This document shows, one piece after another, positions 8,836 to 17,215 of a stretch of DNA of 64,000 nucleotides. Under the pieces are notes generated by a model. The model searched no databases and had not been told where the DNA came from. It saw only the letters and a list, made by a program, of their open reading frames with translations. The position numbers were made by a program, and so were the translations under genes. The DNA is from Bacillota bacterium (lineage in GTDB: Bacteria > Bacillota > Clostridia > Lachnospirales > Lachnospiraceae), in contig JAEYGZ010000031.1 of the NCBI GenBank assembly GCA_023409535.1, forward strand, positions 60,410-124,409, given 5' to 3'. Numbering within the stretch: the first letter of the stretch is position 1; each line of letters begins with the position of its first letter.

Positions 8836-9537
8836 TTATGATTGTTTCTCTAAAATAGAGACCAAATCACTCGGTTTAGAAATTTTAATACCCTCCCAAT
8901 CCTGTTCTCTTGTTATTATCAGTATTGGTATAATTCCTAATTCCTTCGCAGCATCCAAATTTTTTGGTGAATCATCGATAAAAATAGTCTGCTCCGGAGA
9001 ATATCCCATTTTATCAATTGCGTCTATGTACATTCTCATATCAGGCTTACAGGTACCCAAATGGCAGCTGTAAGTAAGCGAATGAAAATACTGATCAATA
9101 TCTGCCGATTTCAACATATTATCTGCAGACGGCCATGTATCCGAGATAATACCTAATTTGTAGTTTGCATGCAGCTGCTCGATTGTTTGCTTTACGTCAG
9201 GATAAAACCTGTAGTTACTCATGTTATAGGTTCTGTCATAAGCAATATCTCTGATATTATCTTCCGTAAAATTTAACTCAGGTAATTCACCGGCGATTAT
9301 GGAATATGACACAACATTCTGCTCATATTCCTCTTCCAGCGTCTTTAATAAATGATTATCGTTCAGATAGTTACTGCTTTTCTGATATGCATCCTTAATT
9401 CTATCCTGCGATAAAGCTTTCAGATTACTTATTCCTGCAATCGTAAGGAATTTTGCTGTAAATCTCCAATCACCGGACACCGGTTCACATAACGTATACC
9501 CGATATCAAAGAAAATACCTTTTATATGCTCAAACAT
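8836..9537 (-). CDS. HAD family hydrolase
   Basis: A 233-aa HAD-superfamily protein. Motif I is FFDIGYTL, where the second Asp of the classical DxDx(T/V) is Gly, as in the DxGxT subgroup. Motif II is GIISDTWPS, motif III CKPDMRMY, and motif IV IFIDDSPKNL, with the helical cap domain between motifs I and II. The second of two adjacent ATGs (9537) has the better spacing to GGGAGG. Such proteins are usually small-molecule phosphatases or dehalogenases. Loss of the second Asp in motif I, which normally acts as general acid/base, could weaken phosphatase turnover. It is 58 bp behind the GATase-fold gene and probably co-transcribed. Confidence 0.88.
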   Translation of the reverse strand: MFEHIKGIFFDIGYTLCEPVSGDWRFTAKFLTIAGISNLKALSQDRIKDAYQKSSNYLNDNHLLKTLEEEYEQNVVSYSIIAGELPELNFTEDNIRDIAYDRTYNMSNYRFYPDVKQTIEQLHANYKLGIISDTWPSADNMLKSADIDQYFHSLTYSCHLGTCKPDMRMYIDAIDKMGYSPEQTIFIDDSPKNLDAAKELGIIPILIITREQDWEGIKISKPSDLVSILEKQS

Positions 9538-9595
9538 CATCCACCCTCCCATAAAATCAAATCCCAATAGCATCCTTTAATATCAATATACACAA

Positions 9596-10312
9596 CTAGT
9601 GTATCACAGCGTCCCTATGATGTCTTGACAAATTTAAATATTCGGTAATCAGCGGATGCGGCTCTTCATAGGTAGAGCTTAACTGGGGCTGAAACAATGT
9701 GGCGATGAAAAAGGTATTTTCGTTAATTGTCATAATCCGAGCTTCTTCCTTTTCATCGACGCCAATCACTTGAAAGCCGTTTTCATCCAGTAGTTTTTGA
9801 AAGTCTTTATTAAGACCAAAGCTGCAATTATATTTTTCTTCTATCTCAGAGGAGCCATAAATTTGATATGCTCTGGAAGCCTTATCAATTTTAATATGCC
9901 TCGCCTGACCGATGAGGGAGCAAGACAAAGCAGTTATAAAATCATTAGGATCGTACGGATTGAACGTACCCTCTTTTAATGCTCCAATATTAAGTATATT
10001 TCTGCCATATTCAATCACTGCATGCTGGAAGCCGCCGCAGGTCCCCAGGAAAGGATAATTATTTTCTCGTGCAAATTTGATTGCATGTATCGCTCCGTTC
10101 ATACTCTTGTATGGGCTGCCGGGAGCACACCAAAATCCATCATGGTTGTACAATTCCTGTTCCTTCTGATCCATCGAATCCGTAGGCAACCATTGATACT
10201 CAACCGTTAATTCCAGTTTTTCGGCACTATGCCTGAGCGCTTCTTCGGTTGCAAGATGCGACGGCCGGCCGTCATAATCACCAATAATTCCGATTTTTAC
10301 TTTTGACTTCAT
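9596..10312 (-). CDS. CTP synthase C-terminal-like (class I GATase fold) protein
   Basis: A 238-aa stand-alone relative of the glutaminase half of CTP synthase. Visible are GLY-type APGSPYKSMNGAIHAIKFARE and the nucleophile elbow GTCGGFQHAVIEYGRN (Cys92), both PyrG-like. The segment that should carry the catalytic His and Glu (FHPE in PyrG) reads LFQPQLSS, followed by the conserved PHPL. The Cys is therefore kept but both partners are Gln. It has no synthetase domain. The start at 10312 follows AGGGGAG. It resembles the family named CTP synthase C-terminal region-related (seleno)protein, whose function is not established; a Cys-based chemistry other than glutamine hydrolysis is possible. Confidence 0.85.
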   Translation of the reverse strand: MKSKVKIGIIGDYDGRPSHLATEEALRHSAEKLELTVEYQWLPTDSMDQKEQELYNHDGFWCAPGSPYKSMNGAIHAIKFARENNYPFLGTCGGFQHAVIEYGRNILNIGALKEGTFNPYDPNDFITALSCSLIGQARHIKIDKASRAYQIYGSSEIEEKYNCSFGLNKDFQKLLDENGFQVIGVDEKEEARIMTINENTFFIATLFQPQLSSTYEEPHPLITEYLNLSRHHRDAVIH

Positions 10313-10445
10313 GATGCATCTCCCCTGTATTAAATTGTTTTTTCTGTAAGCTCCATATGTACCGAAATTCAACTTAATTTTTAAAGATTTCCAGTGCAAT
10401 CCACTCCAGTATCCCTTTGTTGCATTTGTTCAGTTGCCGATAAGT

Positions 10446-10970
10446 TTATTTCATAGGCTTAATTCTGCTAAGGCACCACTTTATATAATCTGTAAATGAA
10501 ATTTCATTGCTATGTTTTATGCCGACAAATAAAAACAAACACTCGGCGACTGTCAAATAACAGTCCTTTAAATCAAAAGTAAACAGGTGTGGAATTTGAA
10601 TAAAATCTAAACTTCCTCCCCAAATTATCTTATCTACGAAGCTGCAGACAGCACCGGCTAAACCAAAGATATATATGAGGTTTCCAACGAAGCCTGCGGA
10701 GGAGTTCTTACTTCGATAATAAGCGTATCCACTGATGAATAATGCAATCACGATTACATTAGCAATAACTGCAAAACTCATATTACTAAATAATGAGATA
10801 TAGTTACCGCCCCAACTGAGATTTGTATTAAATTTAGGATGAAATCGTATTATATTATCTAGAATATCAATGTTTTTGATAAAAAAGAAGTTGTAAATAA
10901 TTATTTTAACCAGCTGATCGATTATAACCAATCCTATCATAAATGCAGCATATTGCTTTATGTACTTCAT
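10446..10970 (-). CDS. Signal peptidase II (LspA)-like membrane aspartyl protease
   Basis: A 174-aa membrane protein with four predicted spans and LspA hallmarks: IIDQLVK near residue 18, an Asn/Gly segment NTNLSWGG (about 48-55), and the two catalytic aspartate motifs SFVDKIIWGGSLDF (Asp113) and FTFDLKDCYL (Asp136). LspA removes the signal peptide of lipoproteins after lipidation. The sequence departs from housekeeping LspA in several spots (no NxxDR; AGAVCSFVDK), so this may be a specialised second copy. The start at 10970 has an excellent GGAGGTGA site. Neighbours do not include the usual ileS or rluD. Confidence 0.8.
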   Translation of the reverse strand: MKYIKQYAAFMIGLVIIDQLVKIIIYNFFFIKNIDILDNIIRFHPKFNTNLSWGGNYISLFSNMSFAVIANVIVIALFISGYAYYRSKNSSAGFVGNLIYIFGLAGAVCSFVDKIIWGGSLDFIQIPHLFTFDLKDCYLTVAECLFLFVGIKHSNEISFTDYIKWCLSRIKPMK

Positions 10971-11027
10971 AAATCACCTCCGCCAGTCTTTCTTTTGCTT
11001 GTTCCATATAGAATGGTTGTCCGAAGC

Positions 11028-11339
11028 TTATTTAATACCGATTTCGTTTATAATCGCCAGCATATTCTTCCAATCACCAATGCTTTTTTCTAAACTTTCT
11101 TTCCCTTTATTAAGAATCCGATAGTATTTTCTCTTCGGCCCGTTTGAAACCTGCCCGTAATATACCTCAGTTAATCCTTCTTTATTTAATCTTCTTAATA
11201 TGGCATAAAATGTGCTTTCATCTACTTCAGGGAAAAATGTATTCATATACTTCATTACGTCGTAACCATACATTTCTTTCTGCTGTATCGTATAGAGAAT
11301 ACACATTTCAAGAATTCCCTTTTTCAGTTGAGCATCCAC
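11028..11339 (-). CDS. PadR family transcriptional regulator
   Basis: A 103-aa winged-helix protein of the short PadR type: MDAQLKKGILEMCILYTIQQKEMYGYDVMKYM..., then ESTFYAILRRLNKEGLTEVYYG, the recognition helix and wing. It starts with GTG at 11339, eight bases after AAGGAG, and overlaps the end of the upstream HAAS-domain gene by 32 bp, so the two are translationally linked. PadR proteins paired with HAAS/DUF1700 membrane proteins usually control envelope or transport genes and their own operon. The order here, membrane protein first, is the reverse of the usual arrangement. Confidence 0.9.
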   Translation of the reverse strand: MDAQLKKGILEMCILYTIQQKEMYGYDVMKYMNTFFPEVDESTFYAILRRLNKEGLTEVYYGQVSNGPKRKYYRILNKGKESLEKSIGDWKNMLAIINEIGIK

Positions 11340-12189
11340 TAACGTATCTCCTTTTATGAAACAAGATATATAATAACATAATCATTGCTAAGGACTCTAA
11401 ATATAAAAATCCGCATTTCATAATATTTCGTGAATATGTGGCCGAATCGGAAAGTGAATGCAATACATTGATATGATACAATGTAATTACGAATGCACCA
11501 AGGCCATGACAAATCACACTAAAATAGGAAAAGGGATCTTTCTGAAAATTAAAAATACCAAATATAATTATACTAAAAAAAATAGCTAACGATAAATAGA
11601 GAATACCTGTCATGAAATTTCCGATCTGCTCCTGTTTCAAATTGAATATTAGCTTCTCCTTCTCCGTTACCATATCATTCAAAAAAACGAACAGAAACAG
11701 AAGCATAAAGAAGCAAATCAGATGGACAGCTCCAACTTTCCCAATCGTATTTCTAAGGGATATGGTTTTTGTGAAAGTATAACCATATTTTTTTAATGAC
11801 ATCCACAAAAACATTGCTAAAACAGGAAGAATGATCAATAGATCTGTCAGCATAGCCGCATCATAAGCCTTGTCTGATTTATACACAATATAGGAAAGAA
11901 TGAAACAAAAAATCGCAGCAAAAATACTTCTTAAAATTACTTCTTTTGAAAATATATTGATAGGAAAGGGGTGGTTCGTCTGCATTTCTCCCCCTAAGCT
12001 TTGCACAATGTCAACTGGATTTCCAAGTAAGGAACAAACTTCTCTTTCTGATTTTCCCTGCGACATTTCTATGTCAAAAAACTCGGCATAATCACTTAAC
12101 ACCCCAGATATTTCTTCCTTATTGTATTTGAACCGCAGCTTCTTTTTGAGCTGCATAAAAAAAACTTGTCTGGTTGTTATTTTCTTCAT
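11308..12189 (-). CDS. HAAS-domain (DUF1700-like) multi-spanning membrane protein
   Basis: A 293-aa protein with a soluble N-terminal domain (residues about 12-65; LKKKLRFKYNKEEISGVLSDYAEFFDIEMSQGKSEREVCSLLGNP) that matches the HAAS signalling domain in pattern, followed by about seven hydrophobic segments. The start at 12189 has AGGAGG with a somewhat long spacer. HAAS domains accompany PadR regulators and are thought to act as sensors at the membrane, consistent with the overlapping padR gene. Function beyond that is unknown. Confidence 0.7.
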   Translation of the reverse strand: MKKITTRQVFFMQLKKKLRFKYNKEEISGVLSDYAEFFDIEMSQGKSEREVCSLLGNPVDIVQSLGGEMQTNHPFPINIFSKEVILRSIFAAIFCFILSYIVYKSDKAYDAAMLTDLLIILPVLAMFLWMSLKKYGYTFTKTISLRNTIGKVGAVHLICFFMLLFLFVFLNDMVTEKEKLIFNLKQEQIGNFMTGILYLSLAIFFSIIIFGIFNFQKDPFSYFSVICHGLGAFVITLYHINVLHSLSDSATYSRNIMKCGFLYLESLAMIMLLYILFHKRRYVSGCSTEKGNS

Positions 12190-12334
12190 ATCGATCCGTT
12201 AACCTCCTCATTAAAATACTACTGTGTTAAGATCAGTAATCTATATATAAATTAGCATACTACTGATTAATAGTCAATAGGTATTCCTCTGATATTAAGA
12301 CGAAGGTATTCTCTGCCTTATCTTGCCGGCCGCA

Positions 12335-12377
12335 AAAGAAAGTCCGATTGAAATTAAAATTCAATCGGACTTTCTTT
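12335..12377. terminator. Bidirectional-looking terminator hairpin
   Basis: An 18-bp perfect inverted repeat (12335-12352 and 12360-12377) around a 7-nt loop, containing AAAGTCCGATTGAA on the left arm. It is preceded by AAAA on the left and followed by TTTC on the right, so it can terminate the chemotaxis transcript on the minus strand. It lies between that locus and the PadR/HAAS operon. Confidence 0.8.
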
Positions 12378-12386
12378 CAATATATC

Positions 12387-12629
12387 TTATACCCTCTCAT
12401 CTACCGCGAGCCCCTTAATATCCTCATCTGTTAACGTCTTTATGTCAATTAAGACCTGCGGGTTATTCAGAAGCTGCTCCTTTCCATCGATATCCAGGTT
12501 ATCATCGATTTTATCCTTCAATTCGACGACTATGGCCTTTCGGATATCTTCATCGACCTTTTTTAATATGTCTTCAGCTTCTTTTTTGGCATCAAGCCTT
12601 TTATCAATATCTGCTCTGCATATCCGGTG
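12387..12629 (-). pseudogene. Open frame without start codon, probable gene remnant
   Basis: An 80-codon open frame encodes a charged, helix-prone tail (…RLDAKKEAEDILKKVDEDIR… to …EDIKGLAVDERV, then stop). It runs into an in-frame TAG at its 5' end with no ATG or GTG and only one internal TTG. Codon use and amino-acid content look protein-coding. It directly follows the chemotaxis gene's stop and ends just before the strong terminator. I do not recognise the parent family; it may be the 3' remnant of a deleted gene. Otherwise 12190-12334 holds only AT-rich promoter-like sequence for the HAAS operon. Confidence 0.35.
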
Positions 12630-12668
12630 CTATCGTTTCTTTACAAGATTGGAAGTCCTGGCTGTAAA

Positions 12669-14342
12669 TTATATCTTAAACCGGTTAATCAACTCTTCCA
12701 GTTCCTTCGCAATATCCTGCAGCTGCTTTGCAGAATTGGAGGCATTCTCAATCATAGTTAGCTGCTGCTCCAGAGATGAGGCAATTTCTTCTGTAGAAGA
12801 AGTTGCTTCCTGGGCTATCGCCGAGATATTCTCAATGGCACCCACAACCTCATTCTTATCGTTATTTACCTTGCTGATGCTGTCAAGGATTACTTGAATC
12901 TCCTTTACTACGGTAACAATGGACTTTCCGATACGGAGAAAGGCTTCCTTGGTCTCTTTGGATACTGTCGTTGTTCTCGTTAATACCTCCGAGCCTTGAT
13001 TTACATATTCCTGCGTCTCGGTGATTGCCGAACTAACTTCTTCAATGATGCTTTCAATCCCTACGATGGAATTTGCAGTCTGCTCAGATAATTTGGTAAT
13101 TTCCTTCGCCACAACCGCAAAGCCCTTACCGCTTTCTCCGGCTCTTGCACTTTCAATCATTGCATTTAACGCCAATAGCTTTGTCTGCTCGGAGATTCCC
13201 TTAATGACTGACGCTATCTCGGTAATCGTTATTGATTTCACTCCAAGGGTATCTACCAGCTCCTTAATTTTTACGGTTACCTTTTCATTATCATCAATTG
13301 CGGACTGAAGCTGCTGAATATTATTCATACCAAGCTGATTGGCTTCCTGAGTTTCCGTAATACTGTCTCTGACACTGTCCGCACGCTGTGAAATCCTGTC
13401 GATTTCATTTGCCAGAACATTCAGCTTATCAAAACCTCCTGAGGAATTACTTGCAAGATCGGAGGAAGCTGTCGCAAGCTCACCGGATGCTTTGGCAATT
13501 CCCTCTGCCATTCCGGCGGTCTCCTGGCAGACATCGGACAAGGTCTGCGAGCTCCTGGCAACCTGATTTGCATTTCCCCTGATATTTCCTACTATCCCCT
13601 GCAGGGTCTGCTGCATGTGGTTCATAGCAGAACCCATCGCTCCGATTTCGTCTGTCCTGGTGGTATGATAGCCTTCGGAGAAGTCTCCTTCCGCAAAGCT
13701 CTTCAAGCGGGTTGACATCATTGCAATCGGATGAATCATACGCCTTGACATAATTACTCCCGCTGCAACGGCAATTACTATAATAATCAGTGCAATAATA
13801 ACCGTTTCAACCAATGCCCTTGAAATCTGTTGAAACATGCCGTCAAGTGAGATACCAAGATTTAATACCCCCGATATTTCATCCGTAAGCTGTAGATCAG
13901 TGGAAACATTATATACTCTGACGCCGCTTGCCGTAGTGATAATCTGCCCCATGGTCTGCTGCGTGCTCATGACCGCTGCCGCATCCCCCTGGGAAGTGGC
14001 TGAAGAAGCGGCATCTGCCGTCCCCTCGGAATCAGGTTTTACAATCATTTCATTTGATACAACTATATTTCCGGTTTCATCAGATAATGAAACATATGTC
14101 AGATTACCTTCGCTTACGGATAATATTGCTCTGAATTTTGCCTGAAGTTTTTCATAATCATTGATTTGATCTTCCAGAATTTCAATCTTAATATTTTTGA
14201 TCAGTGCGGTACCGTCATTCTTCATTTGCTGCGTGATTGACTGATATATCTCATAATACGAAACTCCTATCAAGGATATGGAACATAAAGTAATTAACGC
14301 TATAATCAGCGTTAATACTTTACTTGTTAACGATTTAAACAT
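12669..14342 (-). CDS. Methyl-accepting chemotaxis protein
   Basis: A 557-aa transmembrane receptor. TM1 is at residues about 9-30, then an extracellular sensor of about 140 residues with a Ser/Ala/Gly-rich insert (ADAASSATSQGDAAAV), TM2 (VIIALIIIVIAVAAGVIMSRRM), and a HAMP domain. The cytoplasmic coiled-coil signalling domain follows, with a hairpin tip ISEQTKLLALNAMIESARAGESGKGFAVVA. It senses an unknown ligand and controls CheA/CheY. The start at 14342 follows AGGAGGAAA. The sensor is a single short Cache-like/4-helix-size domain that I cannot classify. It is monocistronic with its own promoter and terminator. Confidence 0.95.
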   Translation of the reverse strand: MFKSLTSKVLTLIIALITLCSISLIGVSYYEIYQSITQQMKNDGTALIKNIKIEILEDQINDYEKLQAKFRAILSVSEGNLTYVSLSDETGNIVVSNEMIVKPDSEGTADAASSATSQGDAAAVMSTQQTMGQIITTASGVRVYNVSTDLQLTDEISGVLNLGISLDGMFQQISRALVETVIIALIIIVIAVAAGVIMSRRMIHPIAMMSTRLKSFAEGDFSEGYHTTRTDEIGAMGSAMNHMQQTLQGIVGNIRGNANQVARSSQTLSDVCQETAGMAEGIAKASGELATASSDLASNSSGGFDKLNVLANEIDRISQRADSVRDSITETQEANQLGMNNIQQLQSAIDDNEKVTVKIKELVDTLGVKSITITEIASVIKGISEQTKLLALNAMIESARAGESGKGFAVVAKEITKLSEQTANSIVGIESIIEEVSSAITETQEYVNQGSEVLTRTTTVSKETKEAFLRIGKSIVTVVKEIQVILDSISKVNNDKNEVVGAIENISAIAQEATSSTEEIASSLEQQLTMIENASNSAKQLQDIAKELEELINRFKI

Positions 14343-14394
14343 CTGATTTCCTCCTGATTTCTACCAATGTAAGTTGTATTTTTCATGTTTCTAC

Positions 14395-14423
14395 ATTATA
14401 CAATACATAGTTTCATTAGTAAA
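14395..14423 (-). promoter_or_regulatory. Candidate promoter of the chemotaxis receptor
   Basis: On the minus strand TTTACT (14418-14423) and TATAAT (14395-14400) are exactly 17 bp apart, about 50 bp ahead of the ATG. A perfect -10 with a weak -35 fits SigA rather than the flagellar sigma factor. Confidence 0.5.
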
Positions 14424-14531
14424 GAAAGGCAGAAGTCCCAATCTTTCTCAAATCCGATCATGCCACATTCCTCGATATCATTGGAATCGTCTGAAAATCC
14501 CAGGAATTACACGGAAAAAGAAAATATCTCT

Positions 14532-14552
14532 TGCAAATGCAATTCATTTGCA
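14532..14552. promoter_or_regulatory. Perfect inverted repeat upstream of the metal operon (candidate operator)
   Basis: TGCAAATG (14532-14539) and CATTTGCA (14545-14552) form a perfect 8-5-8 inverted repeat, 86 bp ahead of the CobW gene. The size and symmetry fit a dimeric repressor. It does not match the Bacillus Zur or Fur consensus, so a metal-responsive regulator is only an inference from the downstream genes. Confidence 0.45.
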
Positions 14553-14638
14553 TTAATATCATAAATAATACGATTTACGCATAAACCTATATTATCCTTA
14601 TCCTACAATTAACTCATCCCATTTTACGGAGGTATCCA

Positions 14639-15634
14639 ATGGCTGCAGAAATATATATCATATCAGGCTTTTTAGGAGCAGGAAAGACGACGCTGATCCA
14701 AAAGCTGCTGAAAGAGGGATTCCACAAGGAAAAAGTTATTCTCATTGAAAATGACTTTGGCGAAATAAGTGTCGATGCCGCCCTGCTTAAATCAGGCAGC
14801 GTTGAAGTGAAGGAGATAAACTCCGGATGTATTTGCTGCAGCCTGTCGGGAGATTTTATCAAAGCGCTGAAAGAGGTCCTGGACCGTTTCCAACCGGACA
14901 AAATTATTATTGAACCCTCCGGTGTAGGTAAATTATCAGATATCGTAAAATGCTGTTCAGATTCCCGCATTCAGGCTCTGGCATCGGTGAAGTTAAAAAT
15001 TACAGTCGCTGATGTAAAACGTTGCAGGATGTATCTGGACAACTTCGGTGAGTTTTTTGAAGATCAGATTCAGAATGCCGATGTCATTCTCTTAAGCCGT
15101 GTTGAAAATTACCCTGATCGTATAAGCTCCGCCCAGACATTGATAAGAAATTTGAATACTCACGCAGTCATTATTGCAACGCCCTGGAATGAAATGAATA
15201 CCTCCGAACTCTTGTTTCATAACCTGCAAAGCGATACGCAGGCAATCCCTGTTAACCATAAAAACAGGCATGAATGGACGTATCATGGCACTCACACCCA
15301 TGAGAATCATGTACACCGGGAGGATTGTCATCATGATCCTTGTGATTGCGACCATCCTCACGCTGAGGATGTCTTTGATACTGTAACCATAAGAACCAGG
15401 CAGACCTTTGATTCTGAAGATCTGAGGGCACGGATATCAGAGATGGAACGCAGTGCCAAAGGAACAATCCTTCGCGCCAAAGGCATCGTTCACGGTATAA
15501 ACGGCTATCTCAGCCTGCAATATCTTCCCGGAGATATTCAGATTTCAAAATGTGCGGCCGTAGGTGATATGCTTTGTATCATAGGACGTAATCTGAACCG
15601 GCAGCAGCTTTGTACTCTTTTTGATGGTGAATAA
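14639..15634 (+). CDS. CobW/COG0523 family GTPase, putative metallochaperone
   Basis: A 331-aa G3E GTPase. Residues 5-17 hold the Walker A loop (ISGFLGAGKTTL); ENDFGEISVD, the hallmark metal-binding motif GCICC (about residue 61), EPSGVG and SRVEN complete the G domain. Then comes a His/Cys/Asp-rich loop with about ten His between residues 216 and 240 (HGTHTHENHVH, HHDPCDCDHPH) and a C-terminal CobW_C domain. COG0523 proteins use GTP to insert or traffic Zn, Co or other metals. The start at 14639 follows GGAGG. It is the first gene of a three-gene operon with a permease fusion and a YcgQ-like protein. Confidence 0.92.
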   Translation: MAAEIYIISGFLGAGKTTLIQKLLKEGFHKEKVILIENDFGEISVDAALLKSGSVEVKEINSGCICCSLSGDFIKALKEVLDRFQPDKIIIEPSGVGKLSDIVKCCSDSRIQALASVKLKITVADVKRCRMYLDNFGEFFEDQIQNADVILLSRVENYPDRISSAQTLIRNLNTHAVIIATPWNEMNTSELLFHNLQSDTQAIPVNHKNRHEWTYHGTHTHENHVHREDCHHDPCDCDHPHAEDVFDTVTIRTRQTFDSEDLRARISEMERSAKGTILRAKGIVHGINGYLSLQYLPGDIQISKCAAVGDMLCIIGRNLNRQQLCTLFDGE

Positions 15635-15635
15635 T

Positions 15636-17213
15636 ATGACTACTTTACCTGTTTACGTAATTACCGGCTTTCTAAGCGCAGGAAAAACAATATTTCTGAA
15701 TACCCTTCTAAGCAGGCAGGACTGGAAGGATGTCAGGATACTTGTCCTTCAATTTGAAACCGGAGAAGAAGAATTTCAGCAGAAGTTAAGCAACTGTCAC
15801 AATCTCAGCTTTCCCAAAAAGCTGCTGGAACAGCAGCCCGAGCAGATCACCGGGGAGATTCAAAGCTTCCTTCAAAACCATGAGCTTGATGAAATCTGGA
15901 TCGAGTGGAACGGCGTAGTCCCCTTCTCGCAGCTTCAGGCCTTATTGTTAACCCCCTCCCTTCGCAGTCAATGCAAGATAAAAAAAGTAATTCATCTTGC
16001 AGATGCGCAGAACATAGAAAACCTGATAGGCAGGACAGGAGGCGCATTACCCGAGCAGATTGCCAACAGTGATATTATCGTTGTACGCAATGCAGATTCT
16101 GTAAAAGCATTTCAAAGAATTCGGCGCCTGTTACGTGGTATCAACCCCGGGGTTACGATTCGTCAAATGAAAGAATATAACGATTTATACAAGCAGCTCT
16201 TTGGTGAGAAGGAACAGCCTGTTAATTTTTTCTTCCTGACTGTCATCCTGATTGGTGCCTTGTACCTTGGGATCGGACCATATATGGAACAGCTCAACAT
16301 ACCGGTCAACAAATTCGTCAATATATTTTTGGGGATCCTCCTGCAGGCAGTACCATTTTTACTGATCGGAGTATTACTTTCCTCCGCTATCCAGATTTTT
16401 ATTCCCCAAAGCGTAATTGAACGCAGGTTTCCCAAATCCCTTGGTGCAGGAATGCTTGTGGCGGTTGCGGCAGGATTTTGCCTTCCGGTCTGCGACTGTG
16501 CCTCCATTCCAATCTTCAGAAGCCTTGTGAGAAAAGGAATTCCGCTTCCCGTAGCCGTAACCTTTATGGCGGCAACACCGGTAATCAATCCTGTGGTCAT
16601 TTTATCAACCTATTATGCCTTCAGCGGTAATATGACGGTTGTAATCGGCCGTATCTGCTTCGGAATTATTGCCGCATTAATCATCGGACTTATCTTTGGA
16701 AGCTGGCCTCCGAGAGATAACATTCTGTCCGGCGGAGCCCTTGACCGGCTGATGTGCAGCTGCGGCTGCTATGAGGATATTGAAGCAATCACAACGTTCC
16801 GCCAAAAAGCCGGTCTGTTCCTGCGCCATTCCCAGGCAGAATTTTTCAATGTGGGAAAATACCTGGTAATTGGTACAATCATCGCTGCAGTTTTTCAGGT
16901 GCTCGGAACCGGTATTTTTGTATCAGCCCAAAGCGGAACCGGACTTGCGGTATCCATCCTGATTATGATGGTAATGGCCTTTGTCTTATCCCTTTGTTCC
17001 TCCTCAGATGCTGTGATTGCACGCAGCCTTGCGAATCAATTTCCTATGGGTGCGATTATGGGCTTTCTGGTTTTTGGACCGATGATGGATATTAAAAATG
17101 TAATGATGCTCTCTTCAGGATTTTCTAAGCGTTTTATTGGCAGGCTGTTGTTAACGGCATTTATTGTATGCTTTGCCGTTGTTTTTCTACTTACCGGCTT
17201 TGGAGGGTTATAA
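15636..17213 (+). CDS. Fusion of degenerate CobW-type GTPase domain and DUF318 (YraQ/YcgR-like) permease
   Basis: A 525-aa two-part protein. Residues 1-185 resemble the CobW G domain: Walker A ITGFLSAGKT is intact, but the CxCC metal motif is missing and EPSGVG is replaced by IEWNGVV. Residues about 195-525 are an eight-or-so-span permease of family PF03773, with its signature CLPVCDCASIPIFRSL and MAATPVINPVVIL, and a CSCGCYED loop. The start at 15636 is one base after the preceding stop; an ATG at 15621 would overlap. DUF318 permeases move unknown, possibly metal-linked, solutes. The fusion implies that the GTPase and transport halves act together, probably with the upstream canonical CobW protein. 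Confidence 0.85.
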   Translation: MTTLPVYVITGFLSAGKTIFLNTLLSRQDWKDVRILVLQFETGEEEFQQKLSNCHNLSFPKKLLEQQPEQITGEIQSFLQNHELDEIWIEWNGVVPFSQLQALLLTPSLRSQCKIKKVIHLADAQNIENLIGRTGGALPEQIANSDIIVVRNADSVKAFQRIRRLLRGINPGVTIRQMKEYNDLYKQLFGEKEQPVNFFFLTVILIGALYLGIGPYMEQLNIPVNKFVNIFLGILLQAVPFLLIGVLLSSAIQIFIPQSVIERRFPKSLGAGMLVAVAAGFCLPVCDCASIPIFRSLVRKGIPLPVAVTFMAATPVINPVVILSTYYAFSGNMTVVIGRICFGIIAALIIGLIFGSWPPRDNILSGGALDRLMCSCGCYEDIEAITTFRQKAGLFLRHSQAEFFNVGKYLVIGTIIAAVFQVLGTGIFVSAQSGTGLAVSILIMMVMAFVLSLCSSSDAVIARSLANQFPMGAIMGFLVFGPMMDIKNVMMLSSGFSKRFIGRLLLTAFIVCFAVVFLLTGFGGL

Positions 17214-17215
17214 CT

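Noticed and set aside
12442..12897. Plus-strand Ser-rich frame across the chemotaxis gene end
   Set aside because: Serine-rich translation is the expected shadow of the Glu/Ala-rich coiled coil on the opposite strand.
14532..14552. Zur box
   Set aside because: The symmetry fits but the sequence does not match the Zur consensus I know, so only a generic operator is claimed.
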